64,000 nt of DNA from Endothia cerciana (taxonomy: Eukaryota; Ascomycota; Sordariomycetes; Diaporthales; Cryphonectriaceae), in contig JALRMH010000060.1 in the NCBI GenBank assembly GCA_026119935.1, positions 124,001 through 188,000 on the forward strand, given 5' to 3'. Every line of letters begins with the position of its first letter. Positions within the stretch are counted from its first letter, which is position 1. This document shows, one piece after another, positions 32,401-42,100 of the stretch. Under the pieces are notes generated by a model. That model was not told the DNA's origin. It worked only from the letters and a program-made list of their open reading frames with translations, and searched no databases. The translations under genes and the position numbers were made by a program.

Positions 32401-33586
32401 TATGTTCTACATGAAGAAGATCCAGGACAATGCGGAGTTCTGCGTGCGTAGACTGCTCAAGGACGTGAGCAAGAAATTCGAGGGCAGGGATCTCTCGGCT
32501 ATCGACTTCATGGATGACGGCAGCCCCATCGCTCTGAGGGTTACCATCGATGCGGAAAAGGGCGAGGCCGTCTTCGATTTCGAGGGCACGGGAGCTGAGG
32601 TGTATGGCAACGTCAACGCGCCCGAAGCAGTGACCTACAGGTATGCCACCCCCATCCCTTTGCCCCCAACACGCCCCTTCACTGACACACCCAACAGCGC
32701 CATTATCTACTGCCTTCGCTGCCTCATCTCAGAAGATATCCCCCTCAACCAGGGCTGTCTGAAACCGATCAAAGTCAGGATCCCACCCAAATCGCTCCTT
32801 TCCCCGTCCGACCACGCAGCCGTCGTAGGCGGTAACGTCCTCACCTCCCAGCGTGTGACAGACGTCATCTTCAAAGCCTTCCAGGCTTGCGCCGCCTCAC
32901 AGGGCGACTGCAACAACCTGACCTTCGGCTTTGGCGGAAACGTAGCGGGCCAGAATGAGGTCAAGGGTTTCGGATATTATGAGACCATCGCAGGCGGATC
33001 CGGGGCTGGACCAGACTGGGACGGGACGAGTGGTGTGCATACGCACATGACGAATACGAGAATCACAGACTCCGAGGTGTTTGAGAGGCGGTACCCAGTG
33101 ATACTCAGGGAGTTCTCCATCCGTGACGGCTCGGGTGGCAATGGTCAGCACCGGGGCGGAGACGGCGTGGTACGAGACATCGAATTCCGCATTCCGGTGC
33201 AGGTATCCATCCTCAGCGAGCGGCGCGTGTACCACCCGTACGGTCTCGCGGGCGGCGAGGACGCCGCGTGCGGGCTGAACGTCTGGGTGAGGAAGGTCGA
33301 GAAGGCCAGCTGGGAGAAGCAGCTCAAGCGGCTGAAGCAGGGCGACGTCAATAGTAACGGGGAAAAGGACGACAAGGAGGTCGAGTATGAGGAGAGGCAC
33401 ATCAACCTTGGGGCCAAGAATAGTGCGCCCATGAAGGCTGGAGACCGGATCATTATCAACACGCCTGGAGGGGGTGGTTGGGGCAAGGTTGGGGAGGAGA
33501 AGAGACACCGTAAGGCTGCGGATCCGACGCAGGCTTGGAGAAAGGGGACCCATGCTGCGAGGGAGGATACGGCTCTGCAGGTGTGA
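29426..33586 (+). CDS. OXP1: 5-oxoprolinase (ATP-hydrolysing), HyuA-HyuB fusion
   Basis: The enzyme opens 5-oxo-L-proline to L-glutamate with ATP in the glutathione (gamma-glutamyl) cycle, in the cytosol. Exons 29426-32640 and 32698-33586, with a 57-nt intron (GTATGC...CTGAC...CAACAG), encode 1367 residues; about 1285 is usual for the family. The N-terminal hydantoinase A part begins RIAIDRGGTFTDC and has MGTTVATNALLERKGE, then GFDMGGTSTDVSRY, AAGGGSRLFF and GPESAGAHPGPACYR. The B part begins DPILLSIFGHRFMAIAEQMG, with KERLDFSCAIFD, SNHPSYGGTHLPDVT and the C-terminal INTPGGGGWG. The intron is a multiple of three and free of stops, so retention would insert 19 residues between VTY and SAIIYCLRC; orthologues read VTYSAIIYCLR, supporting splicing. 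Length and motifs indicate an intact enzyme. Confidence 0.96.
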   Translation: MGPSEKYRGIRIAIDRGGTFTDCVGNLGGEDVVIKLLSEDPANYEDAPLEGIRRIMSHFLGRDIPRGEPLDTSRIESIRMGTTVATNALLERKGERIAMVVTKGFKDCLVIGNQSRPKIFDLAIHKPDVLYSEVVEVDERVTLEDYAEDPHRNATRADARAGTAEARGTDLVMGLSGEAVRILQRPEEGTIREQLQGVYNKGIKSIAVCLMHAYTFPDHEAVVGKIARDIGFRHVSLSSELMPMIKLVSRATSVCADAYLTPAIRKYIDGFQRGFEGGLGTRSVKQESGNRGARCEFMQSDGGLVDVEKFTGLKAILSGPAGGVVGYAITSYDPDTKIPVIGFDMGGTSTDVSRYGEGRYDHTFETTTAGVTIQSPQLDINTVAAGGGSRLFFRNGLFVVGPESAGAHPGPACYRKGGPATVTDANLFLGRLLPEFFPKIFGKNEDEGLDLEASKKVLQELADQVNKETGKNMSIDEVAYGFLTVANESMTRPIRSITEAKGHDSSKHRLATFGGAGGQHAVAIADALGVKQILVHRYSSVLSAYGMALADVVDERQEPDSAVWSDEGKEVDELKKKMETLKEKSREALQDQGFDDKEIVFEEYLNMRYRGTESALMILKPSQEDAKGHFGGKDWAFGKAFVKHHRYEFGFTLDDRDIIVDDVRVRGIGKSFRYEEQTVDQQLKTLERQEVPPNKKHSAAQVYFEGRREDTPIYKLGDLDVGTVVNGPAMLADGTQTIVVTPNAEAVILGTHVVINTAGSKGKDESEKDGSKREVDPILLSIFGHRFMAIAEQMGRALQKTSVSTNVKERLDFSCAIFDPTGGLVANAPHLPVHLGSMGTCVRRQAEIWKGDLKKGDVIISNHPSYGGTHLPDVTLTMPAFDEKGENILFYAASRAHHADIGGITAGSMPPHSRELFQEGAAIKSEKLVSEGTFNEERVVELFYKEPAKYPGCSGTRCLADNINDLRAQVSANQKGISLIENLISEYGEGTVMFYMKKIQDNAEFCVRRLLKDVSKKFEGRDLSAIDFMDDGSPIALRVTIDAEKGEAVFDFEGTGAEVYGNVNAPEAVTYRYATPIPLPPTRPFTDTPNSAIIYCLRCLISEDIPLNQGCLKPIKVRIPPKSLLSPSDHAAVVGGNVLTSQRVTDVIFKAFQACAASQGDCNNLTFGFGGNVAGQNEVKGFGYYETIAGGSGAGPDWDGTSGVHTHMTNTRITDSEVFERRYPVILREFSIRDGSGGNGQHRGGDGVVRDIEFRIPVQVSILSERRVYHPYGLAGGEDAACGLNVWVRKVEKASWEKQLKRLKQGDVNSNGEKDDKEVEYEERHINLGAKNSAPMKAGDRIIINTPGGGGWGKVGEEKRHRKAADPTQAWRKGTHAAREDTALQV

Positions 33587-33885
33587 TGCTTTCGGCGAGC
33601 GCCTAGTATACCTTTCTAGCAGCTGGAGTACTTTAAAACGGACCGTACCACGGACCGTCTTGCACACCCATCATGCCCAAGACCCCAGAAGTCATTAAAC
33701 ATTTCCTGCTTATTTAGCCTTAGGGCTGTCACTATGTCACCTGTATTTTCATCTGTCTCGTCATTCCGCGCGGGAGTGCCTAACTATAACTAGCCTCCTG
33801 GCATAGCTCCCACTTCACCGCCGCATCAACGACTTTCTTTCACTCCCTCACTCGATAAACTTCTTGGTAACCCGCATTCGTACAG

Positions 33886-35381
33886 ATGTTTCCGACGCTC
33901 CTACGTTTTCCTCCCCGGCTCAGCCGTACGTGGAGCCCACTCAGCTTTGCCAACCAGAACTTCGTTCGGAGACCTATAAACGAGAAGGTTGAAGAGGAGA
34001 CCAATCCACGCTACAATTCGTCCCAGTTTTCTCCTGCCCGGATAGGAGACATCCTCCAGGACCGTTATCAAATCGTAGGGAAAACTGGGATTGGCGTCAC
34101 CTCGACTGTGTGGCTTGCACGAGACTTGAGGTGAGGACCCCCGCAGCCTTGATGGTGTCGACCTCCCTGGCCATGCCCACTCACTCATGATAATTCCAGC
34201 CTCGGTCGTCATGTCGCCCCCAAACTCTTCATCAGGTCTGCACTTATGGGGAAGCATTGGGATCACGAACTCAACATGTACGAACGCCCTGAAGAGGGGT
34301 TCCAATGATCATCCTGGTCGTGAGGCCGTCAGGTCGTTACTTGACTCCTTTGATCTCGATGGACCTGAGGGGCAACATCGGTCCTCGTGCATCCTCCACT
34401 ATTAGAGAGTCTGTTCACCTTTCTGCACCGCAACCTGGTCCGGAGGCTGCCGACACCTCTCCTATCGCTTGTACTTGAGCGCCTCTTCCTGGCTTTGGAC
34501 TTTCTGCATACGGGATACCAAACCATACATGCAGGTATGTACTACGATTACAATTTCCTCTTGATTATTGTGATTACTCACTTGGGAAACGCATTAGATA
34601 TCAAGGCATATAGTATCATGTTCAGCGCCGAAGATGGTTCGGTATTCGGTGACTTCGAAGAGGAGCTCCAAGATCCTTGTCTGAATGAGGAGATAACTAG
34701 ACGGAAGAACATTTTACACATCGCGGTAGCTTAAAAAACCCAGAGGATTCGGCAACCAGGTCCTATGCGACTTTGGCTCAGCGATGCTCGGAGACAAGGA
34801 GCACTTGGCAGACATCCAACCCAGTGCCTATCGAGCGCCCGAGGTGATCTTGGAAGTCCCATGGACGTACAGCGTTGACGTATGGAATGCGGGTTGTATG
34901 GTAAGGCGATGAATCTAGAAGGTCCTGAAGTGCACGTTCTCACAAGTAACATCATAGGTTTGGGACATTTTCGAGGGCGGACACCTGTTCAGCGGGCACG
35001 TCCCAGAACTTCAGACATGCCGGAGTCGAGCACATCTCGCGGAGATGGTAGCTCTTCTTCGCTCGCCCCCGCTTAGTCCTCCTTCTCGAGGACACTTAAG
35101 CCACAAGTTCTTTTCAGACAAGGGTAAGTCACGTCCTGATATTCTTTATAAAAGAAGAATTCTGGCATCCATGCTCACTACGTCACATCATCTAGGTGAC
35201 TTCTGCGGTGGAATCTCACTGCCGGACCGGATATCACTCGAGGAGATGGAGGACTAGTATCCAGGGACAGGACAAGGCCTGTTTCCTGCGGTTCATGCGG
35301 AAGATGTTACAGTGGGGGCCGGACAAACGTAGCTCCACTGAGGAGCTATTACATGATGAGTGGCTGCGTAAGCAATGGTGA
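33886..35381 (+). pseudogene. Degenerate SRPK-like protein kinase
   Basis: The protein pattern is a fungal SR-protein-kinase-like enzyme: PARIGDILQDRYQIVGKTGIG, VWLARDL, HPGREAVRSLLDSF, SLVLERLFLALDFLHT, VLCDFGSAMLGD, SAYRAPEVILE, YSVDVWNAGCM and a C-terminal DKRSSTEELLHDEWL. Introns with good signals remain, for example 34131-34199 and 35124-35195. The frame is broken at about four places: near 34285-34290 (one extra C), near 34379-34385 (a base missing), near 34721-34740, and at 35255 (an extra T giving an in-frame stop). In the catalytic loop the Asp is kept (HADIKA) but the usual Asn two residues further is Ser, which would impair metal binding. Neighbouring long genes have no frame breaks, so sequencing error is less likely than real decay. 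It sits between OXP1 and an A+T-rich tract beside the HET gene. It could still be transcribed. Confidence 0.8.
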
Positions 35382-36191
35382 GGGTGCATTCTGGAAGTGG
35401 GCCGCCTGTGCCTCATTAGTAATCTTTATGTTTGGAAGGGATCTGTCTGTGCATGGAAATTGTTGACCGTGATGAGGGATTCGGATCAACAGTCTGGCAT
35501 CGCCCTGATGTTGTGCGCGTTGAGGGTCCCTCACATGTTGTTGTTGCACGTCAACGTACATGGATAGACTTTTCGTAGGTTACCTCAGGCAAGAAGTCTG
35601 CCGATGGTATGTTATGATGACCGCGGGCTCAATTATATAGAATAAGGGCGTAAGTAGCAGCCTCACGACCGTGGCTGCCGGTGTCCGTGAACACAGGCGC
35701 AAGTGGTTTTCCTCACTTTATTTTCAATAGGTCCCATCTCAAATTTATCTATCTCTCTAATAAATTAAAGTAATCCTGGGATATATATAGATTTATTTTA
35801 AAGCTAAAGTTTCTCGCTTTGAAAACTTTCTTCTTTGTTATGTATATATTTTCATGAGGAAAATTAATAAAAAAATCCCAAGTGAAAGTTAAAGACTAAA
35901 GAAAATTTAAACTCTCGAGATAAACTTGCTGAAAATCTGTATTAAAAAAAAAAAAAAAAAAAATCAAAGCAGGCAAATTTACTTGGTCACACCTGGGAGC
36001 AATGCGTGCCGCTGCAGGCATCAGCATTGGTCCTGTTTCTAAAGCTGGCATGGAGGGCTCCGATCAGGCTGCCGTTTACTTTCCGTCTGACCCGTACTGG
36101 ATACCATGGGGCCTGCATTGCATAAGATTCGCTCGTGGTTTGCTTTCAACTCCAAAAACCATCATCTATCCCCTCGCCGTATCCTTTAACG
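35382..36191. other. Intergenic region with an A+T-rich block
   Basis: About 0.8 kb between the kinase pseudogene and the HET gene. The part from about 35720 to 35965 is strongly A+T-rich, unlike the rest of the window, and ends in a 20-nt A run. It may be a remnant of a repeat changed by RIP, or an A+T-rich promoter. No coding potential is seen. Confidence 0.55.
35720..35965. repeat. A+T-rich block ending in poly-A (20 nt at 35944-35963)
   Basis: The composition shifts sharply to A and T, with many TA steps, and closes with twenty A residues. This is compatible with a RIP-affected or retroposed fragment, but no terminal repeat or target-site duplication could be recognised. Confidence 0.5.
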
Positions 36192-38159
36192 ATGCATCTG
36201 ATCGACACAGACACCCTGCAGCTCACGACGGTCGTAGGCAGCTACCCGCCCTACGCCATCCTCTCTCACACCTGGGGGTCCGACGAGGTCAGCTTCGCAG
36301 ACTTCCAGGACCCGGACAGGGCGAGGAGGACCGGGAGATCCGGGTTCGAGAAGATCAGGCTGACCTGCGAACAAGCGAAGAAGGACAACCTCAGGTATGC
36401 GTGGGTGGACACGTGCTGCATCAACAAGGAAAGCAGCGCCGAGCTGACCGAGGCCATCAACTCTATGTTCAGGTGGTACGAAGACGCCGCTGTATGTTAT
36501 GCCTATCTCGAGGACTTCCCACAGGGCGCGGGCGACCCGGATCTCGCGCGGCTGCGGGACTGCAGGTGGTTCTCGCGGGGCTGGACGCTTCAGGAGCTGA
36601 TCGCGCCGAAGGAGCTGGTCTTCTACGGCCCAGACACAGATCCCGGCGGGTGGGTCGAGGTCGGGCGGAAGAATGGCCTTCACAAGGTGTTGGAGGGCAT
36701 CACTGGGATCCCCAGTAATATCCTGTGCGGCGATGAGCCGCTGGACTCCGTCAGTGTGGCTGCCCGGATGAGCTGGGCGGCGCGGAGGCAGACAACCCGG
36801 GAGGAGGACCTAGCGTACTGTCTCATGGGCATCTTCGACGTTAACATGGCTATGGTATATGGAGAAGGAAAGAAGGCCTTCATACGACTACAGGAGGAGA
36901 TAATGAGGCAGACTCGGGACGACTCGTTGTTTGCCTGGTGCGCCAGCGAGGCCTCAGCAGCCGCGGCGCCCTATCGGGGCTTGTTTGCCTCGTACCCATC
37001 AGAGTTCATCGACTGTGCCGACATCACTGCATTTGACGTGGATGAGGCCGGGTCGACGACGATCCGCGGCAACGGGCAGATATCTCTGAGCTGCACCGTG
37101 CAGTCTCGGGACGACAACGGTGCAGTCCTCGGACTGAAGTGTGCCCGTGGGGATGTCACCCAGGTCCTGGGCATCGAGGTCGTCCGCGTGGGTGCCAACA
37201 GCTACTTGAGATCCAACCCGTCGACGTCGATTGTTTGTTCGCTCAAGTCGGCCGCGGACTTCGAAAACATCATCATCGAGCAGTATGCGCTGAAGGCAGA
37301 AGCAAGCCCCGCGGATGATGTTTATCGGCGCGATGCGGTGTATCTGGGCAAGTTGCCCGAGGGGGTCTCCTTCAAGGCTGTTCATTCAGGCCGTGGAGGC
37401 CGTGGAGAAGAATATGTTTCTGATTTCAACAGAAGGATTGTGCCTGTGGCAGAAGCCATCAGGCAACAGATGGCATTCGAAGTGGAGGTCAACAAGAGCC
37501 TGACCGGAGACGACACGCCGTTCGTGGGATCAGGGGAGGATGTACGAGTTCTCATTCCGTTCTGGGTCGAACCACTCCCGGGCTCAAGGTCGTACAAATA
37601 TTACTTCGATATCAAGGTGTTGCCTGCAAAGGCACGGGCGTCGCGTATAACCAGCGAAAACAGGCCACAAGATATATACGACAGACGTGAAGTGGCAGTG
37701 GGCTACGCCGATATTCAGGTCACCGCAAGTCACAGGAAGGTCGAAGGCCACCGGATGTTCTGTTTCGATTTGACCACCGCGGTGCACGAAGGACGTAGAG
37801 CCCAGATGTTGTCCAGATATCAAGGTTGTCTAGCTCGAGAAGCCGAAGCTACAAAGCGACGAGCCGAGGCTGAAGCTGAAGCTGAGGAGAGGCGGGCAGA
37901 GAAGGAAGCCGAGGCTGAGAGGCGAAGGGTGGAGGGAGACGTCGAAGCCGGAAGACGGGCGGAACAAGAAGCTGGGGTCAACAGACGGAAGGAGAGGCGG
38001 AGGACCATCTTGGGCATCGTGGTGGCGATCAGTGTAATATGCGGCTTGGGGGCACTTCTCTATGGGCTGTGGCGATTGTCCCATGTATGCTTCTATGTAA
38101 TCATTAGCTTGTTAGTCTTTGTAGGTGGTGTGGCACTGGTGGGAAATTGCTGTTCGTAA
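36192..38159 (+). CDS. HET-domain protein with C-terminal coiled coil and two membrane helices
   Basis: A single frame encodes 655 residues. The HET domain spans about residues 20-135, with YAILSHTWGSDEVSF, GFEKIRLTCEQAKKDNLRYAWVDTCCINK, AINSMFRWYEDAAVCYAYLED and RWFSRGWTLQELIAPK. The following ATTR-EEDLAYCLMGIFDVNM-like block and VYGEGKKAFIRLQEEI belong to the usual HET continuation (about 195-240). A beta-rich middle follows. Residues about 555-617 form a charged Arg/Glu/Ala coiled coil. Two hydrophobic helices (TILGIVVAISVICGLGALLYGL and FYVIISLLVFVGGVALVG) end the protein, suggesting a C-terminal membrane anchor or a pore-like hairpin. HET domains trigger cell death in vegetative incompatibility; a death or recognition role here is inferred from family. 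The start MHLIDTDTLQ fits the usual HET start; an in-frame ATG lies at 36135. Confidence 0.9.
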   Translation: MHLIDTDTLQLTTVVGSYPPYAILSHTWGSDEVSFADFQDPDRARRTGRSGFEKIRLTCEQAKKDNLRYAWVDTCCINKESSAELTEAINSMFRWYEDAAVCYAYLEDFPQGAGDPDLARLRDCRWFSRGWTLQELIAPKELVFYGPDTDPGGWVEVGRKNGLHKVLEGITGIPSNILCGDEPLDSVSVAARMSWAARRQTTREEDLAYCLMGIFDVNMAMVYGEGKKAFIRLQEEIMRQTRDDSLFAWCASEASAAAAPYRGLFASYPSEFIDCADITAFDVDEAGSTTIRGNGQISLSCTVQSRDDNGAVLGLKCARGDVTQVLGIEVVRVGANSYLRSNPSTSIVCSLKSAADFENIIIEQYALKAEASPADDVYRRDAVYLGKLPEGVSFKAVHSGRGGRGEEYVSDFNRRIVPVAEAIRQQMAFEVEVNKSLTGDDTPFVGSGEDVRVLIPFWVEPLPGSRSYKYYFDIKVLPAKARASRITSENRPQDIYDRREVAVGYADIQVTASHRKVEGHRMFCFDLTTAVHEGRRAQMLSRYQGCLAREAEATKRRAEAEAEAEERRAEKEAEAERRRVEGDVEAGRRAEQEAGVNRRKERRRTILGIVVAISVICGLGALLYGLWRLSHVCFYVIISLLVFVGGVALVGNCCS

Positions 38160-39158
38160 TAGTTGTGATAAAGTAATAGATGGCCGAAGCTAAAAGGCGG
38201 GCGTGGCACTCCGCAACCATTAGTCTCGGTCGTCCAAGCCTGAAGGACCAAAACGTCTGTCTGCAGACACTGGATACCTGCACGACCAGAACAAGGCTCA
38301 ATGTGGGAATTGGACGGTCCGGCTTAAGCTTGGCCACGTCGACCAGCCCTCAATTTTCATCTCTATCTACCCACATCTGTGTGAACGACAGCGAGCGGCC
38401 CTGCCCCAGCTCAAACGGGTGCCCGGGAGGAGCCCTTGACTCCCGTCTCTCTCTTACCTTCGTGATTCATGCAGGCGTGACGAGGGTGGTGCTTCCCTTG
38501 TTCTGTCCTTCGTCTTCTGTATTCACGAAGTCCCCCTTGTTCGCCTCCCCTCTCACAAACCCCTTTCTGGAACCCGTCGCATCCTGTCCCAACAGTGATC
38601 CAGGAAAAGAGTGCCAACTCGTCCAGCCCATCCCCATTGTATTCATTAGTCTGTATAGTATAAGTCGTGACCAAGTATGTGAGACCCAGGAGGGAAAACT
38701 TTTTTGAAGCCCCGTGCCCGCATCGCCTCACCCCACCACAATCTCGCGCTCGAGACAACAACGATGTAAAACCTTACTAAAATAGGTAGGTAAGGCGGGC
38801 AATCGCGAAGGTGGTATCATCGTTGGTTTGATGCTTGAGACTGCTTGCTTTATAAAAAAAGACAAGAGAAACAACAGAAACAAAAAAAAAAAAAAGAACC
38901 CGAACAGGCTATTACCTCCTCGGTCAACCTTCGAGTGCATATTGCAGGAACTCCGCCGGCTCCCACAATAACTTTGAGATTTCTCGCTCCCTTGGGCTAT
39001 GACGCCTTGCCCCTGTCATGCGGCCCTTGTATCCGCTGTGAAACTTCAACAGCCATTGATAGCGATGCTGGATAAATCGTTCTTCCACCTGCTCCGGATA
39101 ACATGCTCTACATACCCAGCGAATGCCTCAGGCGGCTTGGTTTCGAGACTGGCGCTCC
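38160..39158. other. Convergent intergenic spacer
   Basis: About 1 kb between the 3' ends of the HET gene (+) and pom1 (-). A poly-A stretch with a few G interruptions lies around 38850-38897. No gene is seen. Confidence 0.5.
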
Positions 39159-42100
39159 CTAGGCACGCCGACTTGCCATGGCGGCCGTCGCTCCCGCCGA
39201 AGCCAGATCCTGCTTGGAGCTAACACTGCGAGCTGCGGCTCGTGGGAGGTTACTGCTTATGCCGCCGCCAATACCGCCGCCGGCTGTCCCGGTGCTCGTG
39301 CGTTTGGGTGGGATAGTATAGACACCTGATGGTCGCCTCGAGTGGGCGGTCACCCCGGCGGCGCTGGGCTTCAGTGGGCTAGAGCCGACACCGAAAACTC
39401 CTGATGAGTCTTTGACGGGTCGAATATTGGAGCTCACCCTCATGCTTGTCGCTGCCGCCGGTGGTTCTGGAAGGGGCCGTGGGGTAGAGATGGTGTTGTG
39501 ACGCTTGATGGGTGACTGCTCGCGGACGGTGGCCATCCGAGGGGCAGGCACAGGCATCTTCTGACCGGTGATGAATTCGTGGCGGATAGCCTCCTCAGGC
39601 TTCATTCGTCGATCGGGATCCCACCTCAAACACCGGCTGATGAAGTCAAGGAAAGCCTCGTCGTCGCACTTCAGCGCCTGCTGCAATGTCTTGGATGAAG
39701 GCCGCCTCCTCCGGCCCTTGGATGATACTGTGAGGCGCGGCTTGCCCATGGAGTCAAAAAAGAGCTTCTTCCTCGTGCTCTTCTCAATCAGATGCTTTTC
39801 AGGAGGGCCAAACACTTCCATGATGCACGCCAACTGCTCCTGCTCGTTCTCGCCTGGGAATATAGGAACGCCGGTGTACAGCTCGGCCAGAATACAGCCA
39901 AGACTCCACATGTCGATGGGCAGCCCGTACGACATCCCAAGGATGACCTCGGGTGACCGGTAGAATCGGGATTGGATGTAGGTGTAGACCTTCTCGTTCT
40001 CAAAGCAACTAGAGCCAAAATCGATGACCTTGAGCTCAGTATGCATCGGGTGTCGCAGAAGGATGTTCTCGGGCTTGAGGTCACAGTGGATGACCTTCCT
40101 CTGCTTCAGGAGATTGAGAGAACTGAGCATTTGCTTCGTGAAGCGTCTGATCATCTTGAGGGAGAAGCCGCGGAATGCGTTCGCTTTGATGAACTCATAG
40201 AGGTTCATGTCGAGCAGTTCGGTAGAGATACAGAGATGTTCGCGGAAGTAGAAGCTGTGGGTGAAGTTGACCATGCTGTGCCTGTTCTTTGGGTCCTGAA
40301 AACAAAAGTCAGCAGTGTCGTCTAGATGATGAGAATGAGAGGGTTTCTCACCCATTCGCGAAGCTTTTGTAAGATGTTGACTTCGACCAGGGCCTGTTGA
40401 TGGAATCGCTTCTTGTTCCTGATTATCTTGACTGCAACCAGAACACCCGTTTTATGGTCGATGCATCGCACGACCTGCCCAAAGCTTCCTTTTCCAAGGA
40501 CATCAACAATCTCATACCGGTAGGCGAGGTGGTCTCCGATGATAATAGTGTAGTCGCCACGCTCATCGTCGTAGCCAAAGTTGGGAGCCTTGGAATGGAG
40601 ATCACCAACGACCTTTTGTGCGTTCTGAGTCCCGCAGAAATAGATGTCCTTGTAGTCGATGATCTCCCCTCTTTCGTAGATGTTCAGCATAGCGATTCGG
40701 ATGGCGTCCTGAGGGCCCACGCGTTCCTTTGGTGTAGCACGTTTCCGGAGCGTGTCGAGGGTCTTGGCCGCGAGCTCTGTCTCCTTCCGCCGGCTGCCCA
40801 ACTTCTTCATCTCCTCCTCGGCGATCAGATCATCCTTGTCCAGATCGGCACTGAAGGCCACCTCACTCTGCTGCATTTTGGTTGTGGAAGCCTTTGACCG
40901 GAGAAATTTCTGCATGACCGACGTGGAAGACGCGGTCGAGCGGTTGGCAGTGCCGTCCACATTGTCAATTCGCAGCGGGCGACCCGTTGCGTTCTGTGCC
41001 GTGGTGCCTTGAGATGTATCACTCTTATTCCTACCATGCTGCTGTACCCCAGCATTCACGCCATTCAGGCTCGCGCTGGAAGCCTTCCGCCTTGCGGCGT
41101 CGAGTTGCGACCCGCTGAACTTCGACGAGATGCTCGGGCTTCCAGTCTTGGCTGCGACTGAACTGCCTGTAGTGGCGGAGATCGGAATGCGCGGCGGCGG
41201 CATCACGTCGTGTTTCGTGTTGGCGTGCTCGGGGTGTTTCTCTGCTTTGGAACTGCTCCGTTTCCAGGACAGAGACAGTTTCCTCCTCAAGGTGGTCATA
41301 GACGAGGGCGTCTGGGGCTCTTCGGGACTGGACTGTTGTACTGGGGACTTCGTGCCCGGTTTCGTCGACATCTTGGGCACCGTTTTGGAGGGTTGTCTCT
41401 GAGCACGGGGGCCCGATGGTTTTGACTGTGCCGCGGTATTGTTGACCAGCTCTTCGCTTCCGCGCATATCACTGCCAGTCTGAGATCTCTTGAACTGAGG
41501 CTGATCGAACCCCCCCTCCTTGGGAGCGGAGGAGGAGAGGTAGGGTGAGACTGACGCCTTCACGATGCTGCCGCTGATGGACTCTGTGCTACTCGTATCA
41601 GCAAGCGGACTCTCCGGCCGGCCCGGCCGGTGTACGGAGCTGGTGCTGCGATAATGAGCAAGCTCTTTTCTCTTAGGAAAGAAGGTGCTCCTGGAGGCCG
41701 TCATCGGAGTCGATGGTGTTTTTGCAGCTTGACGCGCCGGTGGAGAGCTTGGCCTCCGGTCGGTCTGGGCCGGGCTTTGTTGTAGTCTGGCGATTTTGTT
41801 CACCGTTGGTGTGCTGAGCGGTCCTACCGTAAGCGGTGGGAGGTTCATCGACTTGAGGTTTCTCCTGGGCTGTGCCGGCTGAGCTTTCTCCGGCTGCGGC
41901 TTCTTCTCGGGATCGGTGCTTGCGTTTTGCACGACCTTGCGTGTGCTTGGTTTGCGCTGTACCCTTGTCTTTTCTTGCGCGGGAGGCCCCGACAGGCTAC
42001 CTGTTGAGGTGCTGCGGAGGCTACTTGAATCGAGACCAAAATTTGACTTCCTCTTGTCCAGAAACGTCAGCTCCGCCGGCGAGTCCTTCGGGGATTCGTA

